From: Hysterangium stoloniferum
Taxonomy: Eukaryota; Basidiomycota; Agaricomycetes; Hysterangiales; Hysterangiaceae
NCBI GenBank assembly: GCA_015178975.1
Contig: WHVD01000269.1
Location: 1-64,000 of the forward strand
Direction: 5' to 3'
Length of the DNA: 64,000 bases
Shown here: positions 22,999 to 34,953 of the stretch, in pieces
How positions within the stretch are numbered: the first letter of the stretch is position 1
How the letters are laid out: each line of letters opens with the position of its first letter
Position numbers and translations under genes: made by a program
The notes under the pieces: generated by a model
Told to the model about the DNA's origin: nothing
Seen by the model: the letters and a program-made list of their open reading frames with translations, nothing else
Database searches by the model: none

Positions 22999-23538
22999 TG
23001 TTAAGTGCCATGTGGAACATATTCCAGAACTATCAGAAAGTCACCAGGGACTCAGAAACTGTTGGATAGGGTCAGGACATTGGCTTCAGCTTATGTGCTG
23101 CACCTCTATGCAAATGCTTGGAAGCCCTTAATTTCAAAGATGGGAACTACACTGGAAGTTATGGATATTCAGAGTTCTGAAGAGTTCTGAATATTGAGTG
23201 CACAGAAAGATGGAAGAGGGAATAAGAAACTAAGTTGATATCAGATCTAAAGTAAAGTACAAATTTGCAGAAACTAATATGAGTTTTCTTGTTATTGTAC
23301 TACAAACAAAGACCACAATAAGATGGAAATGGAAGTATTCCAAAATGGGAATACAATGAGATGGACTAAGGAAATATTATTCTAAAATGGGAATACTATA
23401 AAAAAACAACTGAATACTTGTCAGTGGACAAGTAACCAAATGTGGAACAAGGAGAAGATACAGAAGATATGGGAACTATAATGTTCCATAGTTGGAGGTT
23501 GGGGTCAGATGTTGAAGTATCCAGGAATGGATCATAAT
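22999..23538 (-). repeat. 5' LTR of chromovirus B (family d)
   Basis: About 540 bp, TGTTAAGTGCCATG to about GATCATAATA, matching 15847-16365 and the LTRs of element C. Core at about 23080. Confidence 0.82.
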
Positions 23539-23791
23539 ATTGGACTAGGACAGAGTTGGAGTCATTTTGTAGCTGAATATTAAAGTTCAATTCCTACCAT
23601 TACATAATGATTATAGATGCTCTGTGTGATTTGTTATTGGATATTCTTTGAAAAATTCTGACACATTTGGATACTTTTTTGAGCTATTGTACATTAACCA
23701 GTCCTCTTCAGAGAGACTCCACAATGTAGTAGCCACCCTTCACTCTCATACTGAATACTGTGCACCCACCATGTATGCTACACTCCATCAT

Positions 23792-24244
23792 TGTTAGGAC
23801 GGGGAAACCTGCTGGTACCTCAAACCTATCCTATAGATATCCAACTCTCTATATTGTACAAACCAGCCACCAGACTCCACCCAGACCCTTATTCCCAATC
23901 TGTCTTTGCCCATTTGCCATCTGGTTCAGTCTTCCCCTTGTTCTGGATCTGTTTTAGATCTGGTTTATTGTCTTATTGTATGCCTGTTATGTATGTCTTT
24001 TTGTCTCTCTGGATATGTAGTACAACTACTATCTGTACTTACAATCCAATCAGAAAATCAACTTAGGTCCAACTTAGTATCTTCCTCAGTGTATTCTTGG
24101 AACCCACAGGTTTCCCATATGCCCCTGTCTGAAGTTGGATGACACAATCTTGTGACGGTGCAGCACATAAGCTGAAGCCAAGTCCTTCCCTGGAACTTCT
24201 GTGGGTTTTCCCCAGAGACCCACCTGTGAGCCCCACACTTAACA
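23792..24244 (+). mobile_element. Solo LTR, family e
   Basis: 453 bp, TGTTAGGACGG...CACTTAACA, with perfect ATCAT target duplications on both sides. It carries the shared core (GCACATAAGCTGAAGCC) near 24160. Confidence 0.92.
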
Positions 24245-24299
24245 ATCATCTATAACAAGGATACTTTTGTCCCGTCTGTTACTGCCTGAGTGAGGCTGA

Positions 24300-24930
24300 T
24301 ACCAACAGGCTTTCACTTTTTTTGATATTGACAAAATTTCTCACCATTGTGCCTTCAATTCCTATCAACACCCAATACCACTCTTCCTCCTCCAGAACAC
24401 AACCACCATGGTTATTATTAAACCACTCTATAATAGCAATGCCTGTCAACAATAGGATTTCTCCTGGACCAGACTCACCATTGAACATGACTATTGTTGC
24501 CACTGTAAATGATGCACAACCTGCCAACTTTGACTTTCCAAGGTATATCAGGACAGCCCTCTAGCAATGAGCCAGAGCTGTAAATATTTGCTGACTTCTA
24601 AATGCTGGCTCAGGCTATCCTTGACAATGTTCAGCATCAGAACTCTAATCAGCACCAGCAGCAGTAAAGTCAACAGCAGAATCAGCACAGCACCTTCAGT
24701 AGCAACAACACCAGCAATTTATCACTGCAGAAATGTAAAATTTGACAGATAATTTGGAACAGCAGATGAAGTTCAGTTGCAGCAGTGCATTTTACAACAG
24801 CAGATTGAGCTTCTCAGTGAAAATTCTCAAGGCCAGAGTTCACACATCCTTGATTCTCAACAAAGGGATGGTCCTTATAATGGTCTACCCACTCCAATCG
24901 GGTCAGGAGGATAACTATACATAACCTTTA
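24300..24930 (+). pseudogene. Degenerate glutamine-rich coding relic
   Basis: The stretch is CAG/CAA-rich (24640-24800), with traces of helical Gln-rich protein in shifting frames and one open frame (24322-24564) with proline- and asparagine-rich composition. No frame is open throughout. It could be the remains of a host gene, for example a Gln-rich regulator, or of an old gag; I do not recognise it. Confidence 0.3.
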
Positions 24931-25004
24931 AAAATTATTTATTCACTCAAATACAGATATATACTTATATTGTTTGACATAAAATTAATGTTTCATTAGA
25001 TACA

Positions 25005-25554
25005 TGTTATGACCCGTTCCCAGATGTTTCAATATCCGACTTCCGACTTCCAATCTCCAACTACGGGACATCACAGTCACCGTATCATCCGCATTCTTCC
25101 CTTGTTCCACATTTGGTAACTTGTCCGTTGACAAGTATTCACTCGTTTGTTTGTTGTATTCCCGTTTCGGAATATTGTCTCCCTAATATGTCTTATTGTA
25201 TTTCCGTTTTAAGAACACTTCCGTTTCCGTCTTATTATGGTCTTAGTTTGTAGTACAATAACAAGTAGACTTATATTAGTTTCCGTGAATTTGTACTTTA
25301 CCTTAGATCTGATATCGACTTAGTTTCTTATTCCTCCTCCCGTCTTTCTGTACGCTCGATATTCAGAACTCTTTGGAACTCTGAATATCCATATCTTCCG
25401 TCATAAGTTCACTTCCGAAATTAAGGACATTGAGCGTTTGCGTAGAGGTGCAGCACATAAGCTGAAGCCAACGTCCTGACCCTATCCACAAGTTTCCGAC
25501 TTTCCGGTGACTTTCCGATAGTTCCGGAATAAGTTCCCGACATGGCACTTAACA
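25005..25554 (+). repeat. 5' LTR of chromovirus C (family d)
   Basis: TGTTATGACC...GGCACTTAACA, 550 bp, with the shared core GCACATAAGCTGAAGCC at about 25451. Confidence 0.95.
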
Positions 25555-25588
25555 GTATATCCAATCTCAACTCTGCGACTCGCTCATC

Positions 25589-26880
25589 ATGGGTCCCAAA
25601 CGCAAAGCTGCCGAAGGACCATCCCAACTTCAATCCCCATTGCAACTTTATACCACTCAACCCGAAACCCCAATTCAGCTGACAACATCAGCTTCAGTCG
25701 AAGAAGTTACCGAGGAGGTTACCGAGGTAACAAAGGACACCAATGTTACCCACACTTCCGACAATGAAGCAGAAGATCAGCCGGAGACATTGAAAAAGAA
25801 ATCTTCTGACAAACCGACTGAAATGTTGTTTATCAACTCCATTGTGAAATTCGCTGACTATTTGAAATCCGCTGAGGATAGTAAAGAATCATCCCACACC
25901 GGAGTCAAAGAACCCGAACCATTTACCGGAAAGGACCCGAAGAAATTGAAGAATTTTCTTCTCCAATGCTGTTTCAGTTTCTGTGATTGACCCAATGCAT
26001 TTAAATCTGACAGTCGAAAAGTCAATTTTGCGCTCTCATATCTCAAGGATACCGCTCAGGATTGGTTCAAACCCGGACTATCTGGAATATCCGACGAGAC
26101 ACCCGTATGGCTCGACGACTGGGATGCTTTTGTGGAAGAACTGGAAACTAATTTCGGACCTTACGATCAATCCGGCAAAGCGGAAAATGAACTAATGACG
26201 CTCAAGATGAAGGACAATCAACGAGTTTCCGATTATCTCGTCAAGTTCAATACCCTCGCCGCACGATGTGGATGGGACAATTCCGCCCTCAGACACCATT
26301 TCTATATGGGACTTCCATCACGCCTTAAAGACGAAATCTGCAAAGATGGAAAGCCAAAAACTCTCCAACTCATGCGGATGAACGCTCAAACATCCGATGC
26401 CCATTATTGGGAACGAAAAGCTGAGGTTTCTCGAGAGAACCCAACGGAACGTTCTCAGAACAACAAGGCGTCGACTAGCAAGTCTTCCGGCAATAACTCA
26501 GGCAATAACACCGGCAACTCTGGCACTAATACTGGCAAATCTAACTCCGACCGGAAGAAAGACAAGAAATCCAACAAGGAAAAACAGTCAACTTCTGACA
26601 AACCCGACATTTCCCATTTGTTGGGTACCGATGGTAAACTCACCCCGAAGGAGAAACAACGACGTATGGACAACGACCTCTGCCTTTTCTGTGGGAAAGG
26701 CAGACACAAGGTTTCCGACTGTACTGTTAAATCTAACTCTTCCAAGGCCCGTGCGGAAACTTCCACTACGACTACAATGTCCAAGGAAAAACCCGCCAGG
26801 GAGCTGAAAAAAGAGCAAGCAACCCTCCGGAATCTGCACGGACAGAGGGTTGCGTTGACTCTCTCTGTGTATCCGAGGTT
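25589..26880 (+). pseudogene. gag region of chromovirus C
   Basis: Starts ATGGGTCCCAAACGC after the 5' LTR and leader. A capsid-like central part contains DYLVKFNTLAARC. A Lys/Asn-rich linker follows, then a CCHC-type zinc knuckle (CLFCGKGRHKVSDC) at about 26680-26725. It binds and packages element RNA in this family. Confidence 0.85.
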
Positions 26881-26892
26881 ATCCGTCTCAAC

Positions 26893-27261
26893 GTGTCCAC
26901 TCTCTCTAATCCTGATTCATTATTTGTAAAACTTGTTTCTGACTTTCTTGGAAATTTAGTGTTCCGAGCTCTAATAGATTCTGGCTCCACACACTGTTTT
27001 GTAGATACCACCTTTGCCATGAAACATAATCTGAAACTCCATTCTGTTCCTGCAATTTGCTTGCGTTTGGTTGACAGCACTAGCAATACGGCAATTACTC
27101 AAGCCTGCGACATGTCTATCCAGTTCCCTTGTGGAACATCCCAGACGGTTACTTTTTTCGTAACACAGTTGGACTCTAGCTGTTCGGTAGTTCTTGGATA
27201 CAACTGGCTCACCCGATATAATCCGTTGATTGACTGGGTATTGGGCAGTATTACTTTCTGA
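26893..27261 (+). pseudogene. Aspartic protease region of chromovirus C
   Basis: Contains [12 protein letters not shown] (active-site DSG) near 26975-27010 and [17 protein letters not shown], typical of gypsy pepsin-like proteases. Confidence 0.85.
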
Positions 27262-27569
27262 ATTCCCAACACATCCGTTCCTCCTGCAGCGTCTTTTCCG
27301 GCCAACGCCTTTTTGGCATCAATGGCACCTCTGAAACTTCCGAGCCTCCAAAAATCTCTCTCATCAATGCTTCGGCATTTGTTAGGGCGAGTAAACTGGA
27401 TGGTTCACAATGTTTTTCGATCAGCTTAAACATTGATGAAGCATCTGGATGTTTTGCGACTCCAGAATTATCCGAGCTAAAAGCCGACCTGGAAGGAGTT
27501 CCCGAAAAATACCATGATTTCGTGGACATTTTCAGTAAGCAAAAAGCTGACAGGCTTGCACCACATAGA

Positions 27570-28968
27570 CCCGAACGACTTAAAAATCGATATTGAGCCC
27601 GGTTCAAACCCTCCGTTAGGACCTATTTACCCATTATCCCAATCAGAACTTTCATCTATTCGAGAGTTCCTGGATGAACATTTGTCGATAGGTTTTATCC
27701 ATCCCTCAAAGTCTCCGTATGGAGCACCCATCCTTTTCGTCCGAAAGAAGGATGGCTCTCTTCGACTATGTGTCGACTTCAGAGGATTAAATTCCATCAC
27801 ACGGAAAGACAAGTATCCACTTCCACTTGTTACCGATTTACTCGACACCCCACGAAAAGCTCGGATTTACACCAAAATAGACCTTAAACATGCCTATCAT
27901 TTGGTCTGAAATGCCGAGGGCGACGAATGGAAAACTGCTTTTCGGACTCGCTATGGATCCTTTGAATGGTTGGTTATGCCGTTCGGCCTTACCAACGCCC
28001 CTTCCGCTTTTCAACGTTTTGTTAATGATATATTTTCTGACATGCTTGACGTATGTGTTATAGTCTATTTGGATGACATTTTGGTATTTTCCGAGGATCC
28101 CACTCTTCACGACGAACAAGTCCGTGAAGTTTTCCGAAGACTCCATAAAAATGGTCTTTTCGCCAATGGAAAAAAATGCTACTTTGACATGGATTCTATT
28201 GAGTACTTAGGTTTCATTATCGGACCTGATGGTCTCCGTATGGATGAAACCAAAGTTCAAGTTGTCCGTGATTGGCCCGAACCATGGAAAGTCAAGGATA
28301 TTCAGTCATTTTTAGGTTTCACCAACTTTTACCGTCGTTTTATTCAGAACTACTCGGATATTACAGTACCGCTCACTCGTCTTACCCGTAAAACTCAACC
28401 ATGGGTTTTTGACGACAAATGCCGCTCCACCTTCCAGACTTTAAAAAATGCATTCACTTCTGCCCCAATTCTTTCCCATTGGAAACCTGATGTTCCAATT
28501 ATTGTGGAAACCGATGCTTCCAATTATGCAATTGCCGCGATTCTTTCCATTCAAGATTCCGACGGTGAAATTCATCCGGTCGCATTTCTTTCTCGGACAC
28601 TTTCAGTATCCGAACTCAATTACGATGTTCATGATAAGGAACTTTTGGCAATTTTTGAAGCCTTCAAACATTGGCGCCATTATCTCAAAGGTTCCGCAAC
28701 TCCCGTTGACGTTGTTACCGATCACAAAAATCTCGAATATTTTTCTACCACTAAACTTTTAACCCGCCGGCAGGCCCGTTGGTCTGAATTCCTTTCCGCT
28801 TTCAACATGATTATCCGTTTCCGACCCGAACGTCTTGGTGGAAAACCAGATGCCATGACTCGACGATGGGACGTCTATCCTAAAGAGGGGGAAAGTAACT
28901 ACGCTGTTGTTAATCCACATAACTTGAAACCGGTTTTTACAATGCAACAACTTTCCGCATCTATCTGA
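27570..28968 (+). pseudogene. Reverse transcriptase-RNase H region of chromovirus C
   Basis: Includes the RT entry motif ([16 protein letters not shown]), the polymerase motif VYLDDILVFSE at about 28062, and an RNase H start (VETDASNYAI) near 28505, followed by HDKELLAIFEAFKHWRHYL. Confidence 0.9.
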
Positions 28969-28992
28969 GCAACTTCCCTCTACTATCCAATT

Positions 28993-29895
28993 ATGCGTAG
29001 CGTCATGATTATGGACATTGAGCAATTACATCAAGATATCCTTTCCGCACTCACTTCCGACCCAGCACTCAAGCCACATTTAGAAGTTCCCGACAATCCC
29101 GACCAACCCCGATGGTCACAAGACTCACAAGGTTTTATCTGTCTCGATGGACGTATCTACATTCCAGATTCCAACAATCTCCGACTCCGCGTACTTCAGT
29201 ATAAACACGATCATCCAATCTCTGGACATTACGGCATCAACAATACTCTTGGTTTAATCCGTAGAGAATACACTTGGCCCAACCTCCGAGATTTCGTAAC
29301 CCAGTTCTGTAAGTCATGCACCACCTGCTTACGCTCCAAAACCCAGAGGCATAAGCCATACGGCCTTCTCAAGCAACTCCCGATACCAGAAAAACCCTGG
29401 AATTCAATTTCCATGGATATTCTCGAACAACTCCCAAGTTCCGAAGGTTTTACATCCATTCTAGTTGTTGTGGATCGATTCTCGAAACAAGGCATTTTCA
29501 TACCCACTCATGACACAATCACGTCCTTACAATTAGCAGAACTTTTCATTATTCACGTATTTTCCAAACACGGAGTTCCATCTCACATAACTTCCGATCA
29601 AGGCTCCAAGTTCATCTCCCATTTCTTCCAGGCCCTCGGAAAAGCCCTCGACATGAAATTACACTTCACCTCGGGATATCACCCAGAAGGTGATGGACAA
29701 ACGGAACGCGTTAATCAAACACTGGAACAATATCTCCGCATCTATTGTAATTATCAACAGGACAACTGGAAATCCCTTCTTCCGATCGCAGAATTCGCCT
29801 ACAATAACTCTCCAAAGCAACCACCGGCATATCTCCTTTCTTCACCAACAAAGGCTATAATCCGAATCTCACAGTACATTCCGAATGAGATTTAG
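28993..29895 (+). pseudogene. Integrase region of chromovirus C
   Basis: Zinc-binding HHCC part (HDHPISGHYG...CKSCTTC, about 29205-29335), then the catalytic core with MDILEQLP, TSDQGSKF and GDGQTERVNQ. These are the D, D and E neighbourhoods of retroviral-type integrases. Confidence 0.9.
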
Positions 29896-30203
29896 CTTCT
29901 GTCCATGCACAAGAATTTATTACCGACCTCGATGAATTACATCAAGAACTTTGGAAAGCTATTTCTTCCACACAGGAATATTATCAATGTTCCGCGGACA
30001 AAAACAGGATCCCGCCTCCTAATTTTAAAATTGGTGATCAGGTTTTTGTAAAAGCTCAATTTTTCCGTACTACCCAACCTTCTAAAAAACTCGCTGAGAA
30101 ATTCTTAGGACCTTTTGAAATTATAGCACAAGCCAGTTCACTTTCATGGACTCTCCGTCTTCCCAACAGTATGTGAGCAGTCCACCCCGTTTTCCACGTT
30201 TCC

Positions 30204-30494
30204 ATGTTAGAACCTTGTGTTCCTAACTCATTCCCAGAACGTATTCAACCTCCGTCTCCTCCGGTCATCATTGATGGAGAACCTGAATTTGAAGTTTCCG
30301 AAATTTTGGATTCTAAAATCGACAATCGCCGACATACTTGTAAATTGCTCTATTTAGTCAAATGGGCAGGTTATGAAGGTACCAACGAGGAAACTTCATG
30401 GATATTGGCCACGGAACTTGGACACGCTATGGAAATTGTTACCGACTTCCACACGGCTTATCCAAGTAAACCCGGACCTTTATTGTCACTCTAA
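30204..30494 (+). pseudogene. Chromodomain at the integrase C-terminus, chromovirus C
   Basis: LLYLVKWAGYEGTNEETSW is a chromodomain core. It defines the element as a chromovirus, a clade in which this domain directs integration to marked chromatin. Confidence 0.9.
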
Positions 30495-30590
30495 CCCTTT
30501 CCTGTTTTCTTTCTGTTCAGTTTCCGTCACTCCCGACACTTCCGATATCACACTCGTTTTAGGTTTTGCAAGTCAAAAATATTATTAGGA

Positions 30591-31570
30591 CTATCTTAAA
30601 GTCTCAGATACCCCAAATCCACCTTCCGGCTCTTCAGCAATTTCTGCACTTTCCACCATATCCTGCACCTCTTCATCCTCACTCTCTGATTTCTCCAGCC
30701 CATTTCCCGATGCCCACCTTTTTTCAACACATTCCGCCAACGGATCATTAGGTTCTTCCCGTGCCTTATCGGAAAACCTCTCGGATACTGTGATTACACC
30801 AATGCTAACCATTATCTTCTCCAGGAAATCATTTTGCCTCCAGAAATTCCGGATCAACGAACGGAAACCTTTCTCCTGGATATCATTGTGGCGATCCATT
30901 GTGTCCCGCATTTTCATGACTTCCGTCCTGATAAAAACCAACGCGTCAACGGTTTCTTTGAGAAGCTCAATGGCCGTACTATCCGATTTTGGCGCTTCAG
31001 TTTCCGTAGCTTTGGCCGCTCCTGAACTTCCCACGTCGTTAGCTTACGGAGTCTTCTCACCTTTTGGAACCCTTTTCGAGGTGAGGGTGCACGGAAGTTT
31101 GAGAACCACGCAGGGATAGCAAGTTTCACCCCATTTTACCTTCTGCTTCCAACAAGTCATGTTCCGTATGGAACATCGATAACACGGAGTTTCGTGGACG
31201 ACTTCCATTCGTTCCGGAGCCTTGACCTTTGGTTTCTGTTTCGGAAGTTAAACAACTACCGTTTCCCTTACAGATGCACTTACTTTAGGACTCGAAGGTC
31301 CAGCTTCTCCCTCTACTTCCACCTCCACGGCTTTTCGCTGTATCAAATTGTTATCGGTTGGAATCACGGAATGTATGGGTCAAACTTACCTTTCCTTCCC
31401 TTACCTCCTTCAGTTTTTCCGCCACCTCCGACTCCCACTGTAATCTTTCCACCTCTTCTTTCTTTTTCTGCGCCAAGAAACAAAAATGTTAATTCAAATA
31501 TTTGGAGGTTTTTATACTCAGAACATCAGCCGAAACTCTCACCTCCATATTTGCGTAAATTTCACGACAC
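30591..31570 (-). CDS. Antisense accessory ORF region in chromovirus C
   Basis: Minus strand, between chromodomain and 3' LTR. A Glu/Lys-rich segment (about 31380-31480) and a cysteine-rich segment (about 31195-31090, spacing CX2CX6CX10CX2CX6C) are followed by a 147-codon open frame (31034-30591) with helical sequence and an acidic tail. GTAAG-type donors suggest splicing. It is homologous in place and sequence to the antisense frame of element B, and in layout to that of A. I know no experimentally defined role; a DNA-binding regulator is only suggested by the cysteine spacing. Confidence 0.6.
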
Positions 31571-31643
31571 ATAACAATCAGCTGTCACTTCAATCACTCA
31601 GTACCTAATTGCCTCTATGGGATTTTGGCCTAACAGGGGGTAC

Positions 31644-32193
31644 TGTTACGACCCGTTCCTGGATGTTTCAATATCCGACTTCCGACTTCCGATCTCCGAC
31701 TACAGGACATCACAGTCACCGTATCATCTGCATTCTTCCCTTGTTCCACATTTGGTAACTTGTCCGTTGACAAGTATTCACTCGTTTGTTTGTTGTATTC
31801 CCGTTTCGGAATATTGTCTCCCTAATATGTCTTATTGTATTTCCGTTTTAAGAACACTTCCATCTCCATCTTATTATGGTCTTAGTTTGTAGTACAATAA
31901 CAAGTAGACTTATATTAGTTTCCGCGAATTTGTACTTTACCTTAGATCTGATATCGACTTAGTTTCTTATTCCTCCTCCCGTCTTTCTGTACGCTTGATA
32001 TTCAGAACTCTTCGGAACTCTGAATATCCATATCTTCCATCATAAGTTCACTTCCGAAATTAAGGACATTGAGCATTTGCGTAGAGGCACAGCACATAAG
32101 CTGAAGCCGATGTCCTGACCCTATCCACGAATTTCTGACTTTCCGGTGACTTTCCGATAGTTCCGGAATAAGTTCCCGACACGGCACTTAACA
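31644..32193 (+). repeat. 3' LTR of chromovirus C (family d)
   Basis: TGTTACGACC...GGCACTTAACA, 550 bp, preceded by a polypurine tract and followed by the ATACA target duplication. Confidence 0.95.
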
Positions 32194-32198
32194 ATACA

Positions 32199-33870
32199 GT
32201 CCATCAGGTAATATCCTGTAGAATGGGGAAATATTAATATAAGTATATCCTACATTAGACAAAATTTAGTCAGATAACCATCTGTAGATTATCTTTTGGA
32301 ATAAATTACACAATGTGGAATGGTAGACCAGATACTTCTGGTTGAGTTTCTGAATCAAATAAATTTAAATTATGCAAACAGTTTGAAAAGGTCACAGAGA
32401 TACCAGACAATACATCTTACCCCAAAGATTAAGTCATAACCCAAATAATCTTGGTTAACCATGATATTTGTGTATATTTTAAAAGAGCATACAGGTATTA
32501 AAGATAAAACTTTGGGGGTAATGTAATATAAAATCATAAAATAGGTAGTCATACCCAGAAGGAACAGTCTCACACAAAAATATGAGAATTTTTCAGTAAC
32601 ATTTTGTATATTCAATGAATTGTGACTATCCTCCAAGAGATCTTCAATCATCTTGGGGGTCCAAGATGTCTGGGCAGAGTCCAGGTAATGGGTCATCCTA
32701 GACAAGAGGGATGAGTACTTATGGGTAGAATCCTAGGGCCCACCAGGTTTCCTGATCCTAAGAAAATGGAACAAACATGTAATGGATCTAAATATGAGTA
32801 GACAGAGACAAGAGGAGTCTAGAAAGGGTGAATATCACAATGGAATGTTAAAGGAATAGCAGAGAACCATCAGCATGGAAATGGAAGAGCATGGATATAC
32901 CTTGAGTTCAAGTTGTTGGGACACTATTTGTGGGACTGCTAGTGTTGGGGGCACTGATGGTGGATTGCCAGAAAGGTGAATAATGCAAGTGGGTGTGAAC
33001 ACTGTGCTTACAAACTAAAGTTCACTTACCTTTAAGCAAAGCCAGTTGTTTTCCCAAGAACATTACACTTGTCCTTCAACTCCCATATTTTCTTCACAGG
33101 TGATAATAGTATGTAAGTGGTGTTGTTCAACAATGATCTAGGAAAAAATTGCTGTCTAGTAAAATGATAGTTCAGCTCTTCCCATGAGCAGCACAGAAAA
33201 AAGTGGATCATCACAGATGTCATTATGTGATGTTCGTATGAACAAGTGTTGTAGTGCAACACTATACCATGCCTTCTGTATACCCTTTTAGGGTAGAGTC
33301 TGGTAGTCAACGACACACTCCGAGGTTCACACAATATAGTTACAATATATATTGAGAATTATTAATATACCAATTACATTGTGGCATTGACGCTCCCGCT
33401 GTAATGAAAATACAAACTGTAATCAGCAATGTAATCAGCAATGTAATTGTTATTGTAATAATAAATGCCAAAAAACACAAACCTCATAATTGTTATATTT
33501 TGTTGAAAACTACCAGGTATCAATGCACTCCCAATGACCCCCCATTATTCCTTATATTAACTCCAACGGAATCAGTAAATCAAGAAAATAATTGTAGTAG
33601 TAACTTACCTGAAAAATGTTGAAGATGCAAGTCGGGACGTGAAGAGTGAGAAAGAAGCGAGGTTGGTGGCACCGCGCAAAATGCGAAATTGAAACTTACA
33701 GATGCCATGCCCAGGACATCACAGAGTGAGATCCCATATGCCAGGATGGACGCTCTTAGGATTTCGAGGATACAGCCTCGGGTACCAGAGTCCTAGATGT
33801 CAAGTCTAACGTGGAGGATGCGCATGCCGTCTATGTATGTCCGTGTATTGTTGTGCATATATAAGCGAAC
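32199..33870. other. Intergenic, no supported gene
   Basis: AT-rich; only isolated open frames (for example minus 33334-33032) without recognisable motifs. GTAAG-like sites on the minus strand near 33007, 33029 and 33609 hint at a decayed spliced gene, but no exon could be supported. Confidence 0.5.
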
Positions 33871-33879
33871 CACTTGGAG

Positions 33880-34640
33880 ACAAAATGGATGAAACATCAC
33901 TGGCCATTTCAATGGCATTAGTAGCTGCCGTGGCAGCAGCAGTGCACAAACTGGGTGGCTGACCAGTGAAGATCCAAGATGCGAAGAACCGCAAAGACTG
34001 GCCAAAGTCGAGGGCACCCCTCGAAAGAAAATGCAGCATCACACGTCAATGCAGGGCCGTGGGTACTGGTTGATGCACCTAATGACGCGAAAGTCATCGG
34101 CAGCATGGTGATCATGGCAGAAAAGTACGCTGTGAAGGTTCGATACTAGACCTCAAGCCTAGGTTCATCGCGTTTTCTCAACAGGAAGGCATATTACAAC
34201 GAAACGTTCTCACCTACCACGAACCTTCCAGCCATCCACATTATCACCGCAATCGCTGCCCGGAATGACTGTGACTAGACCAGACTGACGTTGACACTAC
34301 ATATCTCCATTCGCCCCTCATGGAAATGGTATACATGTGGCAGAGCTCTCAAAATCCCTTGAAAGGAGCATTTCGTGTCCTTGCTCAAAGGCGTAATGGC
34401 GTGATGGGACGGGGCAAAACATGCTGAAGGGGAATGGCACGAATTCCTGGATGGCGTCATGCTCACCATTGATTTCTCAAAGTGTCAGGTGAACACGCCG
34501 TGTTCTGCATGCATATGAATGAAAAAAAAAACCATTTCTGTCCGCACGGGTGTCAACGATATGACGCTGGCAGTAAAATCGAAGGTGGTAATCCTTGAAT
34601 TTAAAAAGGAACTGTGCGCCGTGTAAAGTGCTACTAATAT
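33880..34640 (+). mobile_element. Ty1/copia reverse transcriptase relic
   Basis: Plus-strand frames carry RKAYYNETFSPTTNLPAI followed by HIITAIAARNDC, a conserved copia reverse-transcriptase block, with an upstream piece resembling the KDWPKW region and a downstream EFKKELCA piece. It is a short fossil fragment with many breaks; no LTRs adjoin it. Confidence 0.7.
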
Positions 34641-34656
34641 AATAATATATTCCTAA

Positions 34657-34953
34657 CTAATCAATTGCGAAACCGAGAAGCGAGAAGAAAGCATTATCAC
34701 ACACATATATAATAATATAGACAGTCTTTGCTACAATATAATTACTTCCTGGGCCGTGCTGATTTGAGCAACTTGCCTGGTTATGTAAGTCCGACATGAG
34801 CTTGCATATAAAACTATCCGATCTCGGGTTCATTCTTTTGGTCTTGCCGACGTCCTTGCTTTTAGGGGTAAATAGGAGCTCTTCCCCTAACATTACCCAA
34901 GTCAGTAAGTATATCTTACCCTTGCCTTTACTCTTGACCTCATGGGAAGACAT
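34657..34953 (-). other. Hypothetical open frame overlapping the F-box start
   Basis: 98 codons on the minus strand, with a lysine-rich start and a GTAAGATAT...GTTAG intron-like segment at about 34885-34919. It overlaps the F-box start codon by 12 bp. I do not recognise it; it may be noise. Confidence 0.2.

Larger units (their letters stand above)
15847..23538 (-). mobile_element. Chromovirus B (Ty3/gypsy), broken, carrying nested LTRs
   Basis: 5' LTR 22999-23538, gag about 22960-21707 with zinc knuckle, protease about 20518-20109, reverse transcriptase about 19954-18937, integrase C-terminal remains about 18220-17850, chromodomain about 17840-17600, antisense open frame, polypurine tract at 16366, 3' LTR 15847-16365. 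It is interrupted by a solo LTR at 20634-21706 and a family-c LTR fragment at 18226-19022. It is the same family as element C, but CpG-poor and broken many times, hence older. Confidence 0.87.
25005..32193 (+). mobile_element. Chromovirus C (Ty3/gypsy), nearly whole
   Basis: 7189 bp with 550-bp LTRs (25005-25554, 31644-32193) and perfect ATACA target duplications (25000-25004, 32194-32198). Order: LTR, gag, protease, reverse transcriptase, RNase H, integrase, chromodomain, antisense ORF, polypurine tract (AACAGGGGGTAC before 31644), LTR. It looks nearly whole, with only a handful of breaks in its open frames. By eye the two LTRs differ at roughly 20-25 sites, almost all transitions, so it is the youngest large element here. 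CpG is well preserved. Confidence 0.95.

Noticed and set aside
33004-33036. A second one-codon exon junction near 33010
   Set aside because: AG, three bases, GT does occur, but the preceding intron would be only about 15 nt and no chain follows.
33032-33334. 100-codon minus frame as a gene
   Set aside because: No recognisable domain and no supporting exon on either side.
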